This document shows, in pieces, positions 60,923 through 64,000 of a DNA stretch of 64,000 nucleotides. The notes below the pieces were generated by a model. The model made no database searches and was not told the origin of the DNA. It saw only the letters and a list, made by a program, of their open reading frames with translations. A program made the translations under genes and the position numbers. Each line of letters starts with the position of its first letter. The first letter of the stretch is position 1. The DNA lies in NCBI GenBank assembly GCA_902363375.1, contig CABIZX010000001.1, positions 1,302,001 through 1,366,000 of the forward strand, given 5' to 3'. This stretch comes from Clostridiaceae bacterium. Its GTDB lineage: Bacteria > Bacillota > Clostridia > Clostridiales > Clostridiaceae.

Positions 60923-62275
60923 ATGGATAAGTATTTCAAACTTACCGAAAACGGAACTAACGTAAAGCGTGAAATTGTTGCTGGAATTACTACTTTTTTA
61001 ACAATGGCTTACATTATTGCTGTAAATCCTAACTTCCTTAGTACTGCAATGGGAAATGGCACTGCAGGAGCACTAGTAACTGCTACATGCCTAGCTGCAG
61101 GACTTACCACTATACTTATGGGCCTTTATGCCAACGCACCTTTTGCTCTAGCATCAGGTATGGGACTTAACGCCTTCTTTGCCTTTACCGTATGTGGTGC
61201 TATGGGGATTTCATGGCAAGTAGCACTTACAGCTGTTTTTGTGGAGGGTATCATTTTTATCATTCTTTCTGTAACTAGAGTTCGTGAAGCTGTAGTTAAT
61301 TGTATTCCACTTACAATGAAACATGCTGTTACCGCTGGTATTGGACTTTTTATTGCTTTTATAGGTTTAACAGGAGCTGGCATTGTAGTTGCTAATGAAG
61401 CTACACTTGTTTCGCTTGGTTCCATGGTAGCGCCAGGTGCTATAATTGCTGTAATTGGTCTTCTTATTATAGCTGTATTAAACTCTAGAAATGTTAAAGG
61501 TTCTATGCTTTGGTCAATTTTAATTTGCTCTATTATTGGTTGGATATATGCAGTTGTAAATCCTGATGGAGCAACAGCTGCTAGTATATATCTTCCAGAT
61601 GGAATCCTGAAGTATGAATCTATTAAAGCAATTGCTTTTAAGCTTGACTTCTCTGTACTTACTAATAGTTCTGCTATTCTTAATTTTATAACAGTTTGCC
61701 TTACTTTCTTATTTGTAGACTTCTTTGATACAGTTGGTACATTAGTTGGCGTATGTTCTAAAGCTAACATGTTAGATAAAGATGGTAATGTTCCAATGGC
61801 AAAGAAAGCTTTACTTGTAGACGCTATAGGAACTACTTTTGGTGCTTTAGTTGGTGTTTCTACTGTTACAACCTACGTAGAAAGTGCTGCTGGCGTTAGT
61901 GAAGGTGGAAGAACTGGTTTGACAGCTGTTACCACAGGCATTTTATTCTTACTAGCAATGTTCTTCTCTCCAATATTTATAGCAATACCTAGTTGTGCTA
62001 CCGCTCCATGTTTAATCTGGATTGGATTTATGATGTTAGAAAGTGTTATGAAAATAAACTTCTCTGACTTCACCGAGGGTTTCCCTGCATTCATTACTAT
62101 AGCTGCAATGCCTTTATGCTATAGCATAGGTGATGGATTAACTCTTGGAATTCTTTCTTATACTTTAGTAAACTTATTAAATAATATATTTGGTAAGCAA
62201 GAAAAGAAAAAACCAATTTCTGTGGTAATGTATATTTTATCTATAATATTTATATTAAAACTTATATTTATGTAA
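60923..62275 (+). CDS. AzgA-type NCS2 purine (adenine/guanine/hypoxanthine) permease
   Basis: A 450-residue transporter with about thirteen hydrophobic segments of the AzgA/PbuG/GhxP branch. Family motifs: VAGITTFLTMAYIIAVNP (~residue 20), LASGMGLNAFFAFTVC (~78), VTAGIGLFIAFIGLTGAG (~138), FLFVDFFDTVGTLVGVC (~268) and VESAAGVSEGGRTGLTAV (~319). Imports adenine, guanine or hypoxanthine with H+; supplies substrates to guaD and the xanthine dehydrogenases. Length matches PbuG/GhxP. ATG with AAGGAGG upstream. Only 80 nt separate it from the preceding gene, too little for a purine riboswitch, and none is seen. A strong terminator follows. Confidence 0.93.
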   Translation: MDKYFKLTENGTNVKREIVAGITTFLTMAYIIAVNPNFLSTAMGNGTAGALVTATCLAAGLTTILMGLYANAPFALASGMGLNAFFAFTVCGAMGISWQVALTAVFVEGIIFIILSVTRVREAVVNCIPLTMKHAVTAGIGLFIAFIGLTGAGIVVANEATLVSLGSMVAPGAIIAVIGLLIIAVLNSRNVKGSMLWSILICSIIGWIYAVVNPDGATAASIYLPDGILKYESIKAIAFKLDFSVLTNSSAILNFITVCLTFLFVDFFDTVGTLVGVCSKANMLDKDGNVPMAKKALLVDAIGTTFGALVGVSTVTTYVESAAGVSEGGRTGLTAVTTGILFLLAMFFSPIFIAIPSCATAPCLIWIGFMMLESVMKINFSDFTEGFPAFITIAAMPLCYSIGDGLTLGILSYTLVNLLNNIFGKQEKKKPISVVMYILSIIFILKLIFM

Positions 62276-62300
62276 CTCACTTATCTTATATAATTAACGG

Positions 62301-62339
62301 AAAAAGGTAATCACTAGAACTTCTAGTGATTACCTTTTT
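62301..62339. terminator. bidirectional terminator between the purine permease and glutamine synthetase
   Basis: AAAAAGGTAATCACTAGAA and its exact complement meet with a 1-nt centre (a 17-bp stem after opening the loop); U-runs on both strands between two convergent genes. Confidence 0.9.
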
Positions 62340-62350
62340 ATTAACCTTAT

Positions 62351-64000
62351 TTATATATCCATAAGATTTCTTCTATAATTCATATATAATCTTCTTAATT
62401 CTCTCATATTTTCATCTACAATTAATTGAAGTTCAGATAACTCTTCATAATTTTTTTCATCAATTGCTTCTCTCATTTGAGTAAATAGGCTTTTACTTAC
62501 ATAATTATCCTTCATAAGTCTTTCTCGTAGTTTATTTATTTCACTCCACTTTTCAAGGTCATATTCCATAAAATCATCACCGTTAGACCTTCTAATATTT
62601 CTAATTTCATTAGAGTAATTTGGAATAATTCTATGTTCTAACTCGGTAGTCCATCTTTCAAGTACAGCTTCTTTATAGCCTGCAATTACTCTATCAGTTA
62701 TTACTCCACCTTTAATTAAAACTTTTACCCTTGATTCATCATTAAAAGCTAATAAGTTCTCATATACAGTACTTGGAGCCTTTCCAAAATACTTTTCTCG
62801 TTCTTCTTCTGTATAGAATTCAAATACATCTTCTTCACTTCTATAGCATCTATTCTCTTCTAAATAAGAAGCCTTTTCTCCAGGTTTCTTAGAAAGTTCT
62901 TCTAGAAGTTCTGATCTACTTTTATTATTTTCAACTGCATAACTTATTCCATCTATCATGGATATTATAACTGAAGACAAAACTAAATAGATATTTGTAT
63001 TAGGATTTGGTGATCTTAATTCAAACCTAGTAGCCATTGGATTAATTGCATCCCTTACTAGCCCTAATAATATAGTTCTATTTCTTGAAGGCACATCTTT
63101 AGTAAATCCTAAGGAAGTAACTATACATACTGGGGCCTCAAATCCTGGTTTTAATCTTTGTAATGCATCGTAATTTGAAGAAACAAATGGATTTATTACT
63201 TCGTAATTTTTCAATACCCCCATTATTGCTCCATATCCTATTTCACTTAAAAAATCCTGTTCTATGTAGCTATGGAATAGATTCATTACCTTTCCATTCT
63301 TAAGTTTTAAAGTTACACCAACATGTAAATGCTCTCCATTTCCTGCTACCTCTTCAATTGGCTTAGCCTGGAATGTAACCTCAAGACCATTTTTTCTAAA
63401 AGTTTCTTTTATTAATCCTCTTACTAAAAGTTCATTATCACAGGTTTGAAGAGCTGTGGAGAACTTCCAGTCAACTTCTAATTGCTCCATAATATGAGTT
63501 AAAACTCCTGACTCAGAAAGCTTAGCCTTAACTCCACCTACTTCTTTATGTCCCATTTCTGGTTCTAATTCATATTTAGCTAGTAAATCTAATGATTTTT
63601 CTAAGGATGTTCTTACAGGTCCTTTAGTTCTTTTCCAATACTGCTCTTTTAATACTTGAGATGTTGATAGCTCCTCTATTTCTGCTAACTCATTTGGAGT
63701 ATTCACCCAAAATTCTAATTCTGTAGCTGCTGTGATATTTACATCATCTATTTCATCATAAGTTATGTTAAAGTTTGCTAAAAATTGAGGATTTTCTTGA
63801 AATAACTTCATCATTGAAGATCTAAAGTGATTTACAGAATTTTTTAATATATATCTAGAGTCTACTGCAGTATCTTCATGATATAGATGACAAGGTATTC
63901 TAATAGTACCTACTGGTTTATTTGTTTCTTCATCTATATAATCATAGTTATAATCTATAAACCAATTACAAGTTAAATCAACCTTCATATCTACCTTTGC
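62351..64000 (-). CDS. glnA: glutamine synthetase (variant GlnA), 5' end cut by window edge
   Basis: At least 549 residues of a glutamine synthetase with the catalytic motifs of the superfamily: AATELEFWVNTPNEL (~residue 85), NGEHLHVGVT (~216, ATP/metal His), SRNRTILLGLVRDAINP (~313) and RFELRSPNPNTNIY (~335). The sequence after ~440 is a helical extension ending LRRLYMNYRRNLMDI, longer than in ordinary GSI and similar to clostridial GlnA of ~630 residues. The frame stays open to base 64000 without a stop; a possible ATG at 63988 has a poor site and residues AKVD precede it in frame, so the true start is probably off the window. Condenses glutamate and ammonia, which purine breakdown supplies. 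Confidence 0.88.
   Translation of the reverse strand, partial: AKVDMKVDLTCNWFIDYNYDYIDEETNKPVGTIRIPCHLYHEDTAVDSRYILKNSVNHFRSSMMKLFQENPQFLANFNITYDEIDDVNITAATELEFWVNTPNELAEIEELSTSQVLKEQYWKRTKGPVRTSLEKSLDLLAKYELEPEMGHKEVGGVKAKLSESGVLTHIMEQLEVDWKFSTALQTCDNELLVRGLIKETFRKNGLEVTFQAKPIEEVAGNGEHLHVGVTLKLKNGKVMNLFHSYIEQDFLSEIGYGAIMGVLKNYEVINPFVSSNYDALQRLKPGFEAPVCIVTSLGFTKDVPSRNRTILLGLVRDAINPMATRFELRSPNPNTNIYLVLSSVIISMIDGISYAVENNKSRSELLEELSKKPGEKASYLEENRCYRSEEDVFEFYTEEEREKYFGKAPSTVYENLLAFNDESRVKVLIKGGVITDRVIAGYKEAVLERWTTELEHRIIPNYSNEIRNIRRSNGDDFMEYDLEKWSEINKLRERLMKDNYVSKSLFTQMREAIDEKNYEELSELQLIVDENMRELRRLYMNYRRNLMDI

Noticed and set aside
61126..61770. 214-codon open frame on the minus strand opposite the purine permease
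   Set aside because: Lies wholly inside a clear transporter gene on the other strand, has no ribosome site, and its composition is that of a shadow frame.

Overview
The window is strongly AT-rich, its genes have strong GGAGG-type ribosome binding sites and a fair number of GTG and TTG starts, and it encodes citrate lyase, rubrerythrin, an [FeFe] hydrogenase, a TnpX-free set of molybdenum hydroxylases and Zn-dependent phospholipase C-like proteins. This fits an anaerobic, probably spore-forming Clostridium (sensu stricto) that ferments citrate and purines. No rRNA, tRNA, CRISPR array or intact transposase was seen.

Layout. 1-6109: citrate fermentation block on the minus strand (regulator, citD-citE-citF, a 2-hydroxycarboxylate carrier, a small membrane protein, and citC running off the left edge). 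6401-15367: mixed housekeeping genes on the minus strand (polysaccharide deacetylase, CutC, asparaginase-like protein, MATE transporter, DUF1846 protein, nitronate monooxygenase-like flavoprotein, phospholipase C-like protein, membrane protein). 15715-19269: one long DUF11-repeat protein. 19710-25383: rubrerythrin, an XPD/DinG-type helicase, an ABC-F protein and an ECF S component.

25507-53775 is the centrepiece: a 28-kb purine/urate catabolic island with three molybdenum hydroxylase systems (a three-subunit enzyme whose Mo subunit is split by an in-frame stop, a fused selenium-type xanthine dehydrogenase, and a second three-subunit enzyme xdhA-B-C), guanine deaminase, a TetR regulator, the maturation genes yqeB-mocA-yqeC, the ring-opening and downstream genes ssnA, ygfK, ygeW, ygeY and a hydantoinase, and an NCS2 xanthine/urate-type permease. 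The usual diaminopropionate ammonia-lyase gene ygeX is not in the window; two other fold-type II PLP enzymes (a threonine synthase and an unassigned 493-residue protein) sit next to ygeY instead. 54579-58734 holds a three-subunit NAD-linked [FeFe] hydrogenase that could dispose of the reducing power. The right end carries a split LysO exporter, an unrecognised protein, an AzgA-type purine permease and a partial glutamine synthetase.

How the genes work together: purines enter through the permeases (47031, 60923), are deaminated (guaD) and hydroxylated (molybdenum enzymes matured by YqeB/MocA/YqeC), and the ring is reduced, opened and stripped by YgfK, SsnA, hydantoinase, YgeY and YgeW to give ammonia, carbamoyl phosphate and a small amino acid for the PLP enzymes; glutamine synthetase may reassimilate ammonia.

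The most unusual signals are non-coding: (i) both xdhA and xdhB have a strong Shine-Dalgarno separated from the ATG by a long hairpin which, if folded, restores an 8-nt spacing in both cases; (ii) a related palindromic motif lies upstream of several purine operons; (iii) a citrate promoter has two GTATAC-containing boxes exactly covering -35 and -10; (iv) a tandem 61-bp structured repeat abuts the ygeY stop; (v) a 193-bp element with complementary ends lies upstream of the hydrogenase genes. All functional statements come from reading the sequence and family knowledge; no database search was run.
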